A stretch of 64,000 bases of DNA from Ewingella americana ATCC 33852. Its GTDB lineage: Bacteria; Pseudomonadota; Gammaproteobacteria; Enterobacterales; Enterobacteriaceae. Below are positions 48,018 to 61,926 of this stretch, in pieces (position 1 is the first letter of the stretch; the number at the start of each line of letters is the position of its first letter). The notes under the pieces are model-generated. The model saw only the letters and a program-made list of their open reading frames with translations. It had not been told where the DNA came from and searched no databases. Location: NCBI RefSeq assembly GCF_000735345.1, contig NZ_JMPJ01000069.1, positions 59,817 to 123,816 of the forward strand, read 5' to 3'. Made by a program: the position numbers and the translations under genes.

Positions 48018-49645
48018 CTCCAGGTGAAATGCGACGCCTGTACCTGATCATTCGCATGTTTCTGACTTATGGCCTTGATGAGCTGATCCCCAAGATTCGC
48101 CTCACGCTGCCACTCCGTTTAGGCAGATACCTGTTTTTCTGGCTGCCGCATCGCCACAAAGATAAGCCGTTGGGCACGCGTCTGCGCATGGCGCTGGAGC
48201 AGCTTGGCCCGGTGTGGATCAAGTTCGGTCAGATGCTCTCGACCCGTCGCGACCTTTTCCCTCCTAACATCGCTGACCAGTTGGCGCTATTGCAAGACCA
48301 CGTCGCGCCGTTCGACGGGGCCTTGGCCCGTAAGCAGATTGAGGAAGCCTTGGGCGGCCCGCTGGAAAAGTGGTTTGACGATTTCGACCAAACCCCTTTG
48401 GCATCAGCGTCTATTGCTCAGGTTCACACCGCTACGCTTAAAGAGAACGGCAAGCCGGTGGTGTTGAAAGTGATTCGCCCGGATATCTTACCTATCATCA
48501 AGGCCGATATTCGCCTGATGTCGCGCTTAGCGGGCTGGGTGCCGGTGCTGCTACCTGATGGCCGCCGCCTCAAGCCGCGTGAAGTGGTGCGTGAATATGA
48601 AAAGACGCTGCTGGATGAGTTAAACCTGCTGCGCGAGTCTGCTAACGCCATTCAATTACGCCGTAATTTCAGCGGCAGCCCGATGCTCTATGTGCCGGAA
48701 GTCTACCCGGATTATTGCAGCGAGCGCCTGATGGTGATGGAGCGTATTTACGGTATTCCAGTTTCTGACGTTGCCGCGTTGGAAAAGCAGGGTACCAACA
48801 TGAAATTGCTGGCAGAACGCGGCGTTCAGGTCTTCTTTACCCAAGTTTTCCGCGACAGTTTCTTCCATGCGGATATGCATCCCGGTAACATTTTCGTTAG
48901 CTATGACACGCCGGAAGATCCTTGCTACATAGGCATTGATTGCGGCATAGTTGGTTCTTTGAACAAAGATGACAAACGTTATCTGGCCGAGAACTTTATC
49001 GCGTTCTTTAACCGCGACTATCGCAAAGTGGCTGAGTTACATGTCGATTCCGGCTGGGTTCCTCGTGATACCAATGTCGAAGAGTTCGAGTTCGCTATTC
49101 GTACCGTTTGTGAACCTATCTTCGAAAAGCCGCTGGCGGAAATCTCTTTCGGTAATGTCTTGTTAAACCTGTTTAACACGGCGCGCCGCTTTAATATGGA
49201 AGTGCAGCCGCAGCTGGTTCTGCTGCAAAAAACACTGCTTTATGTTGAAGGCTTAGGGCGTCAGCTTTATCCTCAGCTCGATCTTTGGACCACGGCAAAA
49301 CCCTTCCTTGAAAGTTGGGTGAAAGACCAGGTTGGTTTGCCAGCCATGCTGCGAGCGTTCAAAGAGAAAGCGCCATTCTGGATAGAGAAAATGCCGGAAC
49401 TTCCAGACTTGGTGTATCAAAGCCTCCAGCAGCACAAGCTTTTGCAGTTCAACCTCGAAAAGCTCTCTACGCAGATGCAACAGCAGGGAGTGAGGCAGGG
49501 GCAATCAAGATACCTGTTTGGTATTGGTGCCACGCTGCTGCTTAGCGGCACTGCGTTGTTGCTGGGAAAAGTTGAGGTTTATCCTGCTTGGCTTATCGCC
49601 GCAGGAGTCGTTTCATGGATTATCGGCTGGAGACGCAGCCGCTAA
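48014..49645 (+). CDS. ubiB: Ubiquinone biosynthesis kinase-like protein UbiB
   Basis: Atypical UbiB/ADCK-family ATPase required for ubiquinone synthesis. The 543 residues show the family KxGQ motif ([15 protein letters not shown]), the Ala-rich nucleotide loop ([11 protein letters not shown]), [11 protein letters not shown], and two C-terminal membrane segments (about 495-540). ATGA overlap with ubiJ. Confidence 0.96.
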   Translation: MTPGEMRRLYLIIRMFLTYGLDELIPKIRLTLPLRLGRYLFFWLPHRHKDKPLGTRLRMALEQLGPVWIKFGQMLSTRRDLFPPNIADQLALLQDHVAPFDGALARKQIEEALGGPLEKWFDDFDQTPLASASIAQVHTATLKENGKPVVLKVIRPDILPIIKADIRLMSRLAGWVPVLLPDGRRLKPREVVREYEKTLLDELNLLRESANAIQLRRNFSGSPMLYVPEVYPDYCSERLMVMERIYGIPVSDVAALEKQGTNMKLLAERGVQVFFTQVFRDSFFHADMHPGNIFVSYDTPEDPCYIGIDCGIVGSLNKDDKRYLAENFIAFFNRDYRKVAELHVDSGWVPRDTNVEEFEFAIRTVCEPIFEKPLAEISFGNVLLNLFNTARRFNMEVQPQLVLLQKTLLYVEGLGRQLYPQLDLWTTAKPFLESWVKDQVGLPAMLRAFKEKAPFWIEKMPELPDLVYQSLQQHKLLQFNLEKLSTQMQQQGVRQGQSRYLFGIGATLLLSGTALLLGKVEVYPAWLIAAGVVSWIIGWRRSR

Positions 49646-49754
49646 CTGAGTTTAGCGCGCCGTAACTCTTCGATTTTGAAATTCATTGATTTCGAAATTA
49701 AGCGCCGCCACTGGCGGTAATGGATGTAGTTCCCTTCATATTGAGGTGAAGAAA

Positions 49755-50024
49755 ATGGGCGGTATTAGCATTACACAACTTCTGATCATCGCGGTGATCG
49801 TGGTACTTCTGTTCGGTACCAAAAAACTGCGTGGCTTGGGCTCGGATCTGGGTTCTTCAATCAAAGGCTTTAAGAAGGCCATGAGTGAAGATGACACCAC
49901 CACCAAAGCGCCAAAAGAGAGCGACATTAAGAGTACTGATGCTGACTTCACGGCAAAACCTATCGAGGTAAAACCGGAAGTTAAAGCAGAAGAGACCAAG
50001 AGCCAAAACAAAGAGCAGGTATAA
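49755..50024 (+). CDS. tatA: Twin-arginine translocase subunit TatA
   Basis: Pore-forming subunit of the Tat pathway for folded proteins. The 89 residues have an N-terminal membrane segment ([16 protein letters not shown]), the hinge [24 protein letters not shown] and a polar tail. The start MGGISI has GAGGTG seven bases upstream; longer readings are not supported. First gene of tatABC, 3 bp before tatB. Confidence 0.96.
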   Translation: MGGISITQLLIIAVIVVLLFGTKKLRGLGSDLGSSIKGFKKAMSEDDTTTKAPKESDIKSTDADFTAKPIEVKPEVKAEETKSQNKEQV

Positions 50025-50027
50025 GCC

Positions 50028-50696
50028 GTGTTCGACATTGGATTTAGTGAACTGTTACTGGTATTGGTGATTGGCCTGGTAGTACTGGGGCCGGAACGTT
50101 TACCTGTGGCCGTCAGAACAGTGGCTGGCTGGATCCGCGCTCTGCGCGCCATGGCCGCCTCTGTGCAGAATGAGTTATCGCAAGAACTGAAACTTCAGGA
50201 ATTGCAGGATAGCCTTAAGAAAGCCGAAGAATCCGGTCTTAAGAATCTGACGCCAGAAATCAAAGCCTCAATGGATGAGCTGAAAGAAGCCGCTGAGTCA
50301 ATGAAACGCTCTTTCGCTACAGAAAAGAGCGAGCTGGAGCAATCTATCGAGGCCGCTAAGTCCGCAGGCAATACCATTCACAATCCGGCAGTTCAGGAAG
50401 CAGAAGCGCTGCATGACGAAGGTATCTCACCTGCGACGGCGGAACACATGGCTTCTGCTCCGGCACAGGCTCCAAGCAATGCCGTTGAAGCTGCCGTAGC
50501 CTCGCACAAACCTGTACAACAGGCTGAGGCGGCGCATGCCGCGCAGGCTGCGGAACCTCAGGTGGCTCACGCACCGGAAACTTCACCAGAAGCCTCTGCG
50601 GATAAGCCAAAAACGGTTGAAACCCCTGTAGCTACTGAAGAAGTGGCCGCCACGGTTAAACCGGCTCCTTCAACTCAATCTACAGGCGAACGTTAA
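50028..50696 (+). CDS. tatB: Twin-arginine translocase subunit TatB
   Basis: Forms the substrate receptor with TatC. The 222 residues start (GTG codon) with [26 protein letters not shown], the TatB membrane segment and conserved Glu/Pro hinge, then an amphipathic helix and a long Ala/Glu-rich tail. The tail (about 120-222) is longer than in E. coli (171 residues in total) and low in complexity. Confidence 0.95.
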   Translation: MFDIGFSELLLVLVIGLVVLGPERLPVAVRTVAGWIRALRAMAASVQNELSQELKLQELQDSLKKAEESGLKNLTPEIKASMDELKEAAESMKRSFATEKSELEQSIEAAKSAGNTIHNPAVQEAEALHDEGISPATAEHMASAPAQAPSNAVEAAVASHKPVQQAEAAHAAQAAEPQVAHAPETSPEASADKPKTVETPVATEEVAATVKPAPSTQSTGER

Positions 50697-50699
50697 AAC

Positions 50700-51464
50700 A
50701 TGGCTGTTGAAGATACCCAACCGCTTATCAGCCATCTGATAGAACTGCGTAAGCGTCTGCTGAACTCCATCATCTGTGTTCTGGTGGTGTTCTTGGCGTT
50801 GGCCTACTTTGCTAACGACATCTACTATCTGGTTTCTGCTCCACTGATCAAACAAATGCCGCTGGGCGCCAGCATGATTGCTACCGACGTGGCATCGCCA
50901 TTCTTCACGCCAATTAAATTGACGATGATTGTGTCGGTATTCGTGTCTGCACCGTTTATCTTGTATCAGGTGTGGGGCTTTGTTGCGCCCGCGCTGTATA
51001 AGCATGAACGCCGCCTGATGATGCCGCTGCTGTTTTCCAGCTCCGCGCTGTTCTATCTCGGTATGGCTTTCGCTTACTTTATCGTCTTCCCGCTGGCTTT
51101 CGCCTTCTTTGCGAAAACGGCTCCGGCCGGCGTACAGATAGCGACCGACATCAACAACTACCTTGATTTCGTTATGGCGATATTCATGGCCTTTGGCGTG
51201 TCGTTTGAAGTGCCGATTGCCATCGTGTTGCTGTGCTGGAGCGGCGTGACCACGCCTGAAGATCTGAAGAAAAAGCGCCCGTACGTGCTGGTAGGCGCGT
51301 TCGTGGTCGGCATGTTGCTGACTCCGCCTGACGTTTTCTCGCAAACGCTGCTGGCGATCCCAATGTACCTGCTGTTTGAAATCGGCGTGTTCTTCGCCCG
51401 TTTCTACGTGGGTAAACGCCGTCGTCCAGAAGTCGAAGATGATGAGCAAGACTCAGCGTCGTAA
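50700..51464 (+). CDS. tatC: Twin-arginine translocase subunit TatC
   Basis: Core receptor for twin-arginine signal peptides, 254 residues, six membrane segments. The N-terminal [13 protein letters not shown] and the first-loop [14 protein letters not shown] match the signal-peptide binding site; FGVSFEVPI holds a conserved Glu. Last gene of tatABC. Confidence 0.97.
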   Translation: MAVEDTQPLISHLIELRKRLLNSIICVLVVFLALAYFANDIYYLVSAPLIKQMPLGASMIATDVASPFFTPIKLTMIVSVFVSAPFILYQVWGFVAPALYKHERRLMMPLLFSSSALFYLGMAFAYFIVFPLAFAFFAKTAPAGVQIATDINNYLDFVMAIFMAFGVSFEVPIAIVLLCWSGVTTPEDLKKKRPYVLVGAFVVGMLLTPPDVFSQTLLAIPMYLLFEIGVFFARFYVGKRRRPEVEDDEQDSAS

Positions 51465-51482
51465 CAGAATCATTGCAGTAAA

Positions 51483-51511
51483 AAACCGCCCAGCAGGGCG
51501 GTTTCTTTTTT
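51483..51511 (+). terminator. Intrinsic terminator of tatABC
   Basis: AAACCGCCC, AGCA loop and GGGCGGTTT are followed by CTTTTTT. It ends 11 bases before tatD, so tatD starts beyond a terminator. Confidence 0.9.
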
Positions 51512-51521
51512 AGGACCATAT

Positions 51522-52301
51522 ATGTTTGAGATAGGCGTTAACCTGACCAGCAATCAGTTTGATAAAGACCGTCACGATGTGGTGACGCGGGCAAGGCTGG
51601 CTGGGCTTTCAGGGATGTTAATCACCGGGACATCGGCTGAAGAGAGCCTTGAGGCTCAAGGGCTCGCCGAGCAGTATCCTGACTTTTGCTGGTCGACGGC
51701 AGGAGTGCATCCCCATCAGGCCAGTGAATGGAATAGCCAAACCGAAGAAGCAATCAGAGAGCTGGCGGCGAAGCCTGAGGTCGTCGCCATCGGTGAGTGT
51801 GGTCTGGACTTCAACCGTAACTTCTCCCCTGTTGATCAGCAGGAGTCGGCCTTCAGCGCCCAGCTGGCGTTAGCCGCAGAACTGAGCATGCCGCTGTTTC
51901 TGCATTGCCGCGACGCCCATCCGCGCTTTGCTGATCTCTTGACCCCGTGGCTGAGTAAAATTCCGGGCGCGGTGGTTCACTGCTTTACCGGCAGCCAGCA
52001 AGAGCTGGAGCTCTACCTATCACTGGGGATGTATATTGGCATTACCGGTTGGGTGTGCGATGAGCGACGCGGCTTGGAATTGCGCGACATGCTCGGCTGC
52101 ATTCCTGCTGACCGGCTATTACTCGAGACCGACGCGCCTTATCTGTTACCTCGCGACATGCCGGAAAAGCCGAAGAACCGCCGCAACGAGCCGGCCTTCT
52201 TGCCGCATATCGTTAAGCAGGTCGCGACATGGCGTGGCGAAGACCCCGCATGGTTAGCTGAGAAAACTGAGAGTAACGCGCGTGGTCTGTTTGGCCTGTA
52301 A
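51522..52301 (+). CDS. tatD: TatD-family 3'-5' DNA exonuclease
   Basis: Metal-dependent nuclease of 259 residues; E. coli TatD degrades single-stranded DNA and is not needed for Tat export. Family motifs include [41 protein letters not shown] and [13 protein letters not shown], with the metal ligands His, Glu and Asp kept. Convergent with rfaH. Confidence 0.95.
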   Translation: MFEIGVNLTSNQFDKDRHDVVTRARLAGLSGMLITGTSAEESLEAQGLAEQYPDFCWSTAGVHPHQASEWNSQTEEAIRELAAKPEVVAIGECGLDFNRNFSPVDQQESAFSAQLALAAELSMPLFLHCRDAHPRFADLLTPWLSKIPGAVVHCFTGSQQELELYLSLGMYIGITGWVCDERRGLELRDMLGCIPADRLLLETDAPYLLPRDMPEKPKNRRNEPAFLPHIVKQVATWRGEDPAWLAEKTESNARGLFGL

Positions 52302-52309
52302 TTCGCAGC

Positions 52310-52331
52310 AAAGGCGCAATCATGCGCCTTT
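52310..52331. terminator. Bidirectional terminator between tatD and rfaH
   Basis: AAAGGCGCA, ATCA loop and TGCGCCTTT form a 9-bp perfect stem in the short gap between convergent genes. Confidence 0.75.
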
Positions 52332-52338
52332 GGGCTAG

Positions 52339-52827
52339 TTAGAGTTTTTGGAAGTGTTTGTTATCTAGACTTTGTTTGACTTGCTGATTAATCAAATTCA
52401 GCAACAGGTGCGAGCGGGCTTCGCCGTCCGGTTCCGTATAAATGGCTTCAAGACCTTCGAACATCCCTTCGGTGATAACCACCACGTCGCCGGGGTGAGG
52501 GGTATCAGGGTCCTGCACATCCGGCATAGGCTGGGTCATCAACTGTTTGATAACCTCGGGGTGTACCGTCGCCAGCCGGTTGCCAAAACGAACAAAGTGG
52601 CTAACGCCGCGCGTGGCGCTAATGGTCGTGGTATGGATGCTTTCTGGATCAAACTCGATGAACATGTAGTTTGGGAACAGGGGTTCACTGACCGGAGTAC
52701 GGCGCCCACGCACCATTTTTTCCAGTGTGATCATTGGAGTTAAACAGTTAACCTGTTGGCGCTCTAAATGTTCTTTAGCGCGAAGAAGCTGACCGCGTTT
52801 GCAATATAATAAGTACCAGGATTCCAT
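52339..52827 (-). CDS. rfaH: Transcription antiterminator RfaH
   Basis: NusG paralog recruited at ops elements to long operons for LPS core, O antigen, capsule and similar products. The 162 residues equal the E. coli length, start [12 protein letters not shown] and contain [13 protein letters not shown] and [16 protein letters not shown]; the C-terminal KOW domain includes [25 protein letters not shown]. The start MESWYL was chosen by homology over an upstream ATG. Confidence 0.96.
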   Translation of the reverse strand: MESWYLLYCKRGQLLRAKEHLERQQVNCLTPMITLEKMVRGRRTPVSEPLFPNYMFIEFDPESIHTTTISATRGVSHFVRFGNRLATVHPEVIKQLMTQPMPDVQDPDTPHPGDVVVITEGMFEGLEAIYTEPDGEARSHLLLNLINQQVKQSLDNKHFQKL

Positions 52828-52953
52828 AGTTTCATACGCCTTCAAACTTAGCCATGAAGCATAGCAAAAGTGGCTAGCGATAGACAGACGGCTCGCCAAC
52901 TCGCGAGGTCTGGTCTCTACATTCTGAATCTAATGACAATACGGAGAAGCATC

Positions 52954-53679
52954 ATGGAGTTGTTTTTGCTGAGTAACGGTAAGCTTTCAGATGAGTCAAC
53001 CCTGTTAGGTTACGCAAGCGAACACATTCAGGCGATGTTGAAAGCCCGCAAGATTTCCTCAGCTATTCTCATTCCTTACGCCCTAATCCGCAGCGATTAC
53101 GACGCCCGCGCTCAGGATCTCGAGCAGGCACTGGGTATCAAAGTGAAAAGCATTCACCACGCTGAGTCCCCGGCTGAAGCTATCGCCAGCGCGGAATGCA
53201 TTTTGATTAGCGGCGGGAATACTTGGATGCTGAACCATATGCTGCACGCCAACAGCCTGATCGTGCCTATCCAGCGCGCCGTGCGTGAGCGCAACGTGCC
53301 TTACATTGGCTGGAGCGCGGGCTGTAACGTGGCTACGCCAAGCATCCGCACCACCAATGATATGCCCGTCAGCAACTCAGTCGTGCTGCCCGCGCTGGGC
53401 CTGTTCCCGGTGCAAATCAACCCGCACTACATTGATGCCCACCTGAGTGGTCACATGGGCGAGACGCGCGACGAGCGCCTTGCTGAGTTCTGCGCGGTGA
53501 ATCCGAGCGAGTCAGTGGTGGCGCTGCGCGAAGGCAGCCTGCTGCACGTGTCGGGCAACCAACTGAGCTATTTCAGTGCCAAAGGTCAGGGCTTTAAAGT
53601 CTTCCGCCACGGCCACGAGACGCAGGAATATCAGGATACCAAGGCACTTAGCGCGCTGGTTCCGTTTGAATGTCGCTAA
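52954..53679 (+). CDS. pepE: Peptidase E-like (S51) aspartyl dipeptidase
   Basis: Cytoplasmic serine peptidase that cleaves Asp-X dipeptides in relatives. The 241 residues contain GGNTWMLNHML and the nucleophile elbow GWSAGCN, then PSIRTTNDMPV and INPHYIDA. Compared with E. coli PepE (229 residues) it is clearly diverged, so it may be a paralog with other specificity. ATG at 52954 has ACGGAG upstream. In E. coli pepE is not between rfaH and ubiD. Confidence 0.82.
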   Translation: MELFLLSNGKLSDESTLLGYASEHIQAMLKARKISSAILIPYALIRSDYDARAQDLEQALGIKVKSIHHAESPAEAIASAECILISGGNTWMLNHMLHANSLIVPIQRAVRERNVPYIGWSAGCNVATPSIRTTNDMPVSNSVVLPALGLFPVQINPHYIDAHLSGHMGETRDERLAEFCAVNPSESVVALREGSLLHVSGNQLSYFSAKGQGFKVFRHGHETQEYQDTKALSALVPFECR

Positions 53680-53709
53680 TTTTCTAGCCGCATGAAATTT
53701 TCGCACTGT

Positions 53710-53787
53710 CAGTTTAGCCAGCGTGCTGACTGACGGTTAAACTGCCTTTTTGTTATTACTTTTTACCTACTGATAACAAAAAGGCAG
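53710..53787 (+). terminator. Two overlapping hairpins between pepE and ubiD
   Basis: Hairpin 1: CAGTTTAGCC (53710-53719) with GGTTAAACTG (53735-53744), one G-U pair, followed by CCTTTTT, a good terminator for pepE. Hairpin 2: CTGCCTTTTTGTTAT (53742-53756) with ATAACAAAAAGGCAG (53773-53787), a perfect 15-bp stem with 16-base loop. The two share 53742-53744. Confidence 0.7.
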
Positions 53788-53844
53788 CAACAACCCTGGA
53801 GAGGCTCTATAATGCTCTCCTTCAATTTGGCGATAAAAATCAGC

Positions 53845-55353
53845 ATGAAATACCGTGATTTACGAGACTTCCTCTCGTTACTTGAAAAGCGAGGCGAGCT
53901 GAAACGCATCACTCAGCCTGTCGATACCTATCTGGAAATGACTGAAATTGCAGACCGCACCCTGCGTGCCGGTGGCCCTGCATTACTGTTCGAAAATCCA
54001 AAAGGCTACGACATGCCGGTGCTGTGCAACCTTTTCGGCACCCCTGAGCGCGTGGCGCTGGGTATGGGTCAGGAGGATGTCAGTGCGTTGCGTGAAGTCG
54101 GTGAATTATTGGCGTTTCTGAAAGAGCCTGAGCCGCCGCGCGGCTTCCGCGATTTCTACGACAAAATGCCCAAATTCAAACAAGTGATGAATATGCCGAC
54201 CAAGGTGTTGCACTCGGCACCTTGTCAGGAACAGGTTTGGGAAGGGGATGACGTTGATTTGACACGCATTCCAGTTATGCACTGCTGGCCAGAAGATGCC
54301 GCGCCGCTGATCACTTGGGGCCTGACGGTCACTCGCGGCCCGCACAAGCAGCGCCAAAACTTAGGTATTTATCGCCAGCAGGTGCTGGGTAAGAACAAAG
54401 TCATTATGCGTTGGCTGTCGCATCGCGGCGGCGCGTTGGACTTCCAAGAGTGGTGCCAGCAAAATCCGGGGCAGCGTTTCCCGGTTTCCGTCGCCTTGGG
54501 CGCGGACCCGGCCACCATTCTCGGCGCGGTCACGCCGGTGCCAGATACCCTGTCAGAATATGCTTTTGCAGGTCTGCTGCGCGGCAATAAAACCGAAGTT
54601 GTGAAGTGTATTTCCAACGACCTCGAAGTGCCCGCCAGTGCGGAAATCGTGCTTGAAGGCTATATCGACCCGGCCGAAACGGCTCCGGAAGGCCCGTATG
54701 GCGACCACACGGGCTACTATAATGAAGTAGACAGCTTCCCGGTCTTTACGATCACGCACATCACGCAGCGTAAAAACCCGATTTACCATTCGACTTATAC
54801 CGGCCGTCCGCCGGATGAGCCAGCAGTGCTGGGTGTGGCGCTAAACGAAGTCTTCGTGCCCATTCTGAAAAAGCAGTTCCCAGAAATTGTTGATTTTTAT
54901 CTGCCGCCAGAGGGTTGCTCTTACCGCCTTGCTGTCGTTACGATGAAGAAACAGTACGCAGGCCATGCCAAGCGCGTCATGATGGGCGTTTGGTCATTCT
55001 TGCGTCAGTTTATGTACACCAAGTTTGTTATCGTCTGTGATGACGATGTGAATGCCCGTGACTGGAATGATGTTATCTGGGCAATCACTACGCGGATGGA
55101 TCCTGCGCGCGACACGGTGCTCGTAGAAAATACGCCAATCGATTACCTCGACTTTGCGTCTCCGGTTTCCGGGCTCGGCTCCAAGATGGGGCTTGATGCC
55201 ACCAACAAGTGGCCGGGTGAGACGCAGCGCGAGTGGGGACGTCCGATTGTGAAAGATCCCGCAGTGACTGCGCGAGTAGACGCGATGTGGGATGACTTGG
55301 GTATTTTCGCTGACGAGAAATACGCGCATAAAGCGCCTAAGCCTAAAAAATAA
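53845..55353 (+). CDS. ubiD: 3-Octaprenyl-4-hydroxybenzoate decarboxylase UbiD
   Basis: Prenylated-FMN-dependent decarboxylase of ubiquinone synthesis. The 502 residues match E. coli Ubi[36 protein letters not shown], and [12 protein letters not shown] with the catalytic Glu region. The ATG at 53845 follows homology, but it has a poor ribosome site; an in-frame ATG at 53812 (11 codons earlier) has GGAGAGG seven bases upstream and may be the true start. Followed by fre, as in E. coli. Confidence 0.95.
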   Translation: MKYRDLRDFLSLLEKRGELKRITQPVDTYLEMTEIADRTLRAGGPALLFENPKGYDMPVLCNLFGTPERVALGMGQEDVSALREVGELLAFLKEPEPPRGFRDFYDKMPKFKQVMNMPTKVLHSAPCQEQVWEGDDVDLTRIPVMHCWPEDAAPLITWGLTVTRGPHKQRQNLGIYRQQVLGKNKVIMRWLSHRGGALDFQEWCQQNPGQRFPVSVALGADPATILGAVTPVPDTLSEYAFAGLLRGNKTEVVKCISNDLEVPASAEIVLEGYIDPAETAPEGPYGDHTGYYNEVDSFPVFTITHITQRKNPIYHSTYTGRPPDEPAVLGVALNEVFVPILKKQFPEIVDFYLPPEGCSYRLAVVTMKKQYAGHAKRVMMGVWSFLRQFMYTKFVIVCDDDVNARDWNDVIWAITTRMDPARDTVLVENTPIDYLDFASPVSGLGSKMGLDATNKWPGETQREWGRPIVKDPAVTARVDAMWDDLGIFADEKYAHKAPKPKK

Positions 55354-55428
55354 CGCAGGTCGCGGCCTGATAATTAATGCATCTCGCCGCATCCTTACGC
55401 TTTGCAAAATGACCCACAGAGGGAATGC

Positions 55429-56130
55429 ATGACCACATTGAGCTGTAAAGTCACCTCGGTTGAGGCCATTACCGATACGGTGTATCGGGTTCGGTTATCG
55501 CCGGAAACGCCTTTTTCTTTCCGTGCCGGTCAGTATCTGATGGTGGTGATGGACGAGCGCGACAAGCGCCCGTTCTCTCTGGCTTCTACGCCTGGCGAGG
55601 GTAGCGATATCGAGTTACACATCGGCGCCTCCGAGCTGAATTTGTATGCCATGGCAGTAATGGATCGCATCCTGAAAGAGAAATCTATCACCGTCGATAT
55701 TCCTCACGGCGATGCTTGGCTGCGTGAAGACGGCGAGCGCCCGCTGGTGCTGATTGCCGGCGGTACGGGCTTCTCTTACGCGCGCTCCATTCTGGTTGCC
55801 GCGCTTGAGCAGCAGCCTAACCGCGATATCTCCATCTACTGGGGCGGCCGCGAGCTGAAGCACCTTTATGACTTGGGCGAGCTGGAAGCGCTGAGCGTGA
55901 ATCACCCGAATCTGAAAGTGATCCCAGTGGTCGAGCAGCCAGAAGAGGGTTGGCAGGGCAGAAGCGGCACCGTGTTAAGCGCCGTTTTACAGGACTTCAC
56001 GTCGCTGGCGGGTCACGATATCTACATCGCCGGGCGTTTTGAAATGGCGAAAATTGCTCGCGAGCGTTTTGTTGCGGAGCGCGCAGCGCAGGAAGAACGG
56101 ATGTTTGGAGACGCTTTCTCCTTCATCTAA
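55429..56130 (+). CDS. fre: NAD(P)H-flavin reductase Fre
   Basis: Reduces free riboflavin, FMN and FAD with NAD(P)H. The 233 residues show the flavin-binding RPFSLAST motif, the pyridine-nucleotide [11 protein letters not shown] motif, and the C-terminal MFGDAFSFI found in E. coli Fre. AGAGGG precedes the ATG at 55429. Downstream are ERIC repeats and the convergent fadBA operon. Confidence 0.96.
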   Translation: MTTLSCKVTSVEAITDTVYRVRLSPETPFSFRAGQYLMVVMDERDKRPFSLASTPGEGSDIELHIGASELNLYAMAVMDRILKEKSITVDIPHGDAWLREDGERPLVLIAGGTGFSYARSILVAALEQQPNRDISIYWGGRELKHLYDLGELEALSVNHPNLKVIPVVEQPEEGWQGRSGTVLSAVLQDFTSLAGHDIYIAGRFEMAKIARERFVAERAAQEERMFGDAFSFI

Positions 56131-56135
56131 TTTTC

Positions 56136-56250
56136 CCGTCATCCTTCGTGTTGTCTCTACGTTGGCTGCCTTCACTCACCCCAGTCACTTACTTGTGTAA
56201 GCTCCTGGGGTTCACTCAGTTGCCGCCTTGATACATCACGAATGATTTAG
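56136..56250. repeat. ERIC element 1 downstream of fre
   Basis: CCGTCATCCTTC at the left end, GTTGGCTGCC, CACCCCAGTCACTTAC, TGTAAGCTCCTGGGG and TTGCCGCC follow in the same order as in the element at 20.7 kb. About 115 bp. Confidence 0.85.
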
Positions 56251-56264
56251 GGAAAAGGCTTGAG

Positions 56265-56347
56265 TCTTCCTTCGCGCTGTCTCGACGTTGGCTGCCTTCA
56301 CTCACCCCAGTCACTTACTAATGTAAGCTCCTGGGGTTCACAGCTAT
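56265..56347. repeat. Truncated ERIC element 2
   Basis: A second copy begins TCTTCCTTCGCGCTGTC, includes GTTGGCTGCC and both cores, and stops after GGGGTTCAC; the right arm (TTGCCGCC...) is missing. It is in direct orientation to element 1, 15 bases away. Confidence 0.8.
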
Positions 56348-56360
56348 CAAGTCGTCATTA

Positions 56361-56386
56361 AAAAAGCGGGCTATTGCCCGCTTTTT
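56361..56386. terminator. Bidirectional terminator between fre and fadA
   Basis: AAAAGCGGGC, TATT loop and GCCCGCTTTT with A-run on one side and T-run on the other, suited to the convergent fre and fadBA units. Confidence 0.9.
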
Positions 56387-56402
56387 GCTTTTCATCTGAT
56401 TA

Positions 56403-59758
<3,356 letters not shown>

Positions 59759-59784
59759 GTGTCTCTCCTGAATCATCTGGGATG

Positions 59785-59801
59785 ATCTGGTATGACCAGA
59801 T
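59785..59801 (-). promoter_or_regulatory. FadR operator of fadBA
   Basis: ATCTGGTATGACCAGAT is a near-perfect dyad and differs at one base from the E. coli fadBA operator ATCTGGTACGACCAGAT. It lies 27 bases before fadB. FadR would repress here and long-chain acyl-CoA would relieve it. The gap is shared with divergent pepQ. Confidence 0.88.
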
Positions 59802-59944
59802 GAATGGAGTGTGGTTTTTATGTTAATAATTTGCAAATGAGATGAGTGTAATTTGCTGGAGGGATCACAAACCTTCCGGGGCTACGACCTGTGCGCGGCT
59901 GTGATAAGATGCGCCATCGTTTTGCAGGAAAAAAGGACCGTTTG

Positions 59945-61276
59945 ATGGAATCGCTTACTACGCTTTACAAAGAACATATCGCCACGCTACAGCAACGTGC
60001 GCGTGAAATACTGCAACGTAATCAACTTGATGCGTTATTAATTCACTCCGGTGAGCTGATAACGACTTTCCTCGATGACCACAGCTATCCGTTCAAAGTG
60101 AACCCGCAATTCAAAGCTTGGGTGCCGGTCACCAAAGTGCCGAACTGCTGGCTGTGGGTCGATGGCGTTAACGCGCCGAAGCTCTGGTTCTACTCGCCGG
60201 TGGACTACTGGCATAACGTTGAGCCTCTGCCGGACTCCTTCTGGACGCACGAAGTGGCGCTGTCTCCGCTGGCCAAAGCCGACGACATCAAAAACCAACT
60301 TCCTGCTGATTTGAAGCGCGTGGCTTACATTGGCTCAAGCCCGCAGCGGGCGATTAATCTGGGCATGGCGGCAGATAACGTCAACCCGAAAGCCGTGCTG
60401 GACTACCTTCACTACCACCGCGCCTATAAGACTGACTATGAAATTGCCTGCATGCGCGAAGCGCAGAAGGTGGCAGTCAGTGGTCATCGCGCCGCGCAGG
60501 AAGCCTTTTTGTCCGGCATGAGCGAGTTCGACATCAACCTCGCTTACCTGACGGCAACCGGCCACCGCGACACCGACGTGCCTTACGACAACATCGTGGC
60601 ACTGAATGAGCACGCGGCGGTGCTGCATTACACCAAGCTTGACCACCAACCGCCTGCCGAAATGCGCAGTTTCCTGCTCGACGCCGGGGCTGAATACAAT
60701 GGCTACGCGGCTGACCTGACGCGCACCTACGCGGCCAAGCAGAACAACGACTTCGCCGATCTGATTAAAGATTTGAATACCGAAGAGTTGGCGCTGATTG
60801 ACTCGATCAAAGCCGGTGTCAGCTACACCGATTACCATGTGCAGATGCACCATCGCATTGCTAAGTTGCTGAAAGCGCACAAGCTGGTGGTCGATATCAG
60901 TGAAGAAGCCATGGTCGAGCAGAACCTGACGGGGCCTTTCCTGCCACATGGTTTGGGCCATCCGCTGGGCTTGCAAGTCCATGATGTCGCAGGCTTCATG
61001 CAGGATGAAACCGGCACTCATCTGGCCGCGCCGTCAAAATATCCATTCTTGCGCTGTACTCGCATTATTCAGCCAAAAATGGTGCTGACTATCGAGCCGG
61101 GTCTGTACTTCATCGAGTCTTTGCTTGCGCCTTGGCGCGACGGGCAGTTCAGCAAGCACTTTGCATGGGATCGCATTGAAGCGCTGAAACCTTATGGCGG
61201 CATTCGTATCGAAGACAATATTGTCATTCACGATAATCACATTGAAAATATGACGCGTGATTTGAAACTTGCCTGA
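59945..61276 (+). CDS. pepQ: Xaa-Pro dipeptidase PepQ
   Basis: Manganese-dependent prolidase that cleaves dipeptides with C-terminal proline. The 443 residues equal the E. coli length; metal ligands are visible as Asp in [17 protein letters not shown], His in [15 protein letters not shown], Glu in TIEPGLYFI and Glu in GGIRIEDN. The start [11 protein letters not shown] has AAGGAC upstream. The stop TGA overlaps the yigZ start (TGATG). Divergent from fadB. Confidence 0.96.
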   Translation: MESLTTLYKEHIATLQQRAREILQRNQLDALLIHSGELITTFLDDHSYPFKVNPQFKAWVPVTKVPNCWLWVDGVNAPKLWFYSPVDYWHNVEPLPDSFWTHEVALSPLAKADDIKNQLPADLKRVAYIGSSPQRAINLGMAADNVNPKAVLDYLHYHRAYKTDYEIACMREAQKVAVSGHRAAQEAFLSGMSEFDINLAYLTATGHRDTDVPYDNIVALNEHAAVLHYTKLDHQPPAEMRSFLLDAGAEYNGYAADLTRTYAAKQNNDFADLIKDLNTEELALIDSIKAGVSYTDYHVQMHHRIAKLLKAHKLVVDISEEAMVEQNLTGPFLPHGLGHPLGLQVHDVAGFMQDETGTHLAAPSKYPFLRCTRIIQPKMVLTIEPGLYFIESLLAPWRDGQFSKHFAWDRIEALKPYGGIRIEDNIVIHDNHIENMTRDLKLA

Positions 61277-61887
61277 TGCAGCCTTATCCCGTTCCCACTG
61301 AATCTGTCAGTTTCAGTGAAGAAATAAAGAAAAGCCGCTTTATTACCCTTTTGGCGCATACCGAAGGGGTAGAGGCGGCTAAGTCCTTTATTAATGACGT
61401 GAAAAGTCAGCATCCGACGGCCCGGCATCACTGCTGGGCTTTCGTCGCAGGCACGCCCACGGACTCCCAGCAGCTTGGCTTCTCCGATGACGGCGAACCA
61501 GCGGGCACGGCGGGCAAGCCGATTCTGGCCCAGTTGCTCGGCAGCGGCGTCGGTGAGATAACCGCCGTGGTCGTGCGTTACTATGGCGGCATTATGTTAG
61601 GCACCGGCGGCTTGGTGAAGGCCTACGGTGGCGGTGTGCAGCAGGCATTAAAGCTGCTTGCGACACATGAAAAAGTCCCGCTCACGGAATTTACGCTGCA
61701 ATGTGACTACGCTCAGTTAACGCTGGTGGAAAACCTGTTGCAGCAGGTGGGCGGACATATTTTACAAAGCAATTACGGGGCGGCAGTCGACATGCGTCTG
61801 GCCTTACCGGCCACAGAAGCCTCGGCTATTGTCACCCGTTTATACGATCTCAGTCGCGGCACGCTCAATTTGCAGCCGGTTTTATAA
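61276..61887 (+). CDS. yigZ: IMPACT-family protein YigZ
   Basis: Protein of 203 residues with the conserved UPF0029/Impact N-terminal domain (KKSRFITLLAHTEGV, FSDDGEPAGTAGKPIL, VVVRYYGGIMLGTGGLVKAY) and a ferredoxin-like C-terminal domain. The precise role is unknown; eukaryotic IMPACT regulates translation control. The start codon overlaps the pepQ stop by one base. Confidence 0.93.
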   Translation: MQPYPVPTESVSFSEEIKKSRFITLLAHTEGVEAAKSFINDVKSQHPTARHHCWAFVAGTPTDSQQLGFSDDGEPAGTAGKPILAQLLGSGVGEITAVVVRYYGGIMLGTGGLVKAYGGGVQQALKLLATHEKVPLTEFTLQCDYAQLTLVENLLQQVGGHILQSNYGAAVDMRLALPATEASAIVTRLYDLSRGTLNLQPVL

Positions 61888-61926
61888 CTATTCTCTAATG
61901 ACTCATTCGCTGAGGAACACGCCAGC

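Noticed and set aside
59759-59836. Extended N-terminus of FadB
   Set aside because: It would translate through the FadR operator, and E. coli FadB starts at MLYKG, matching 59758.
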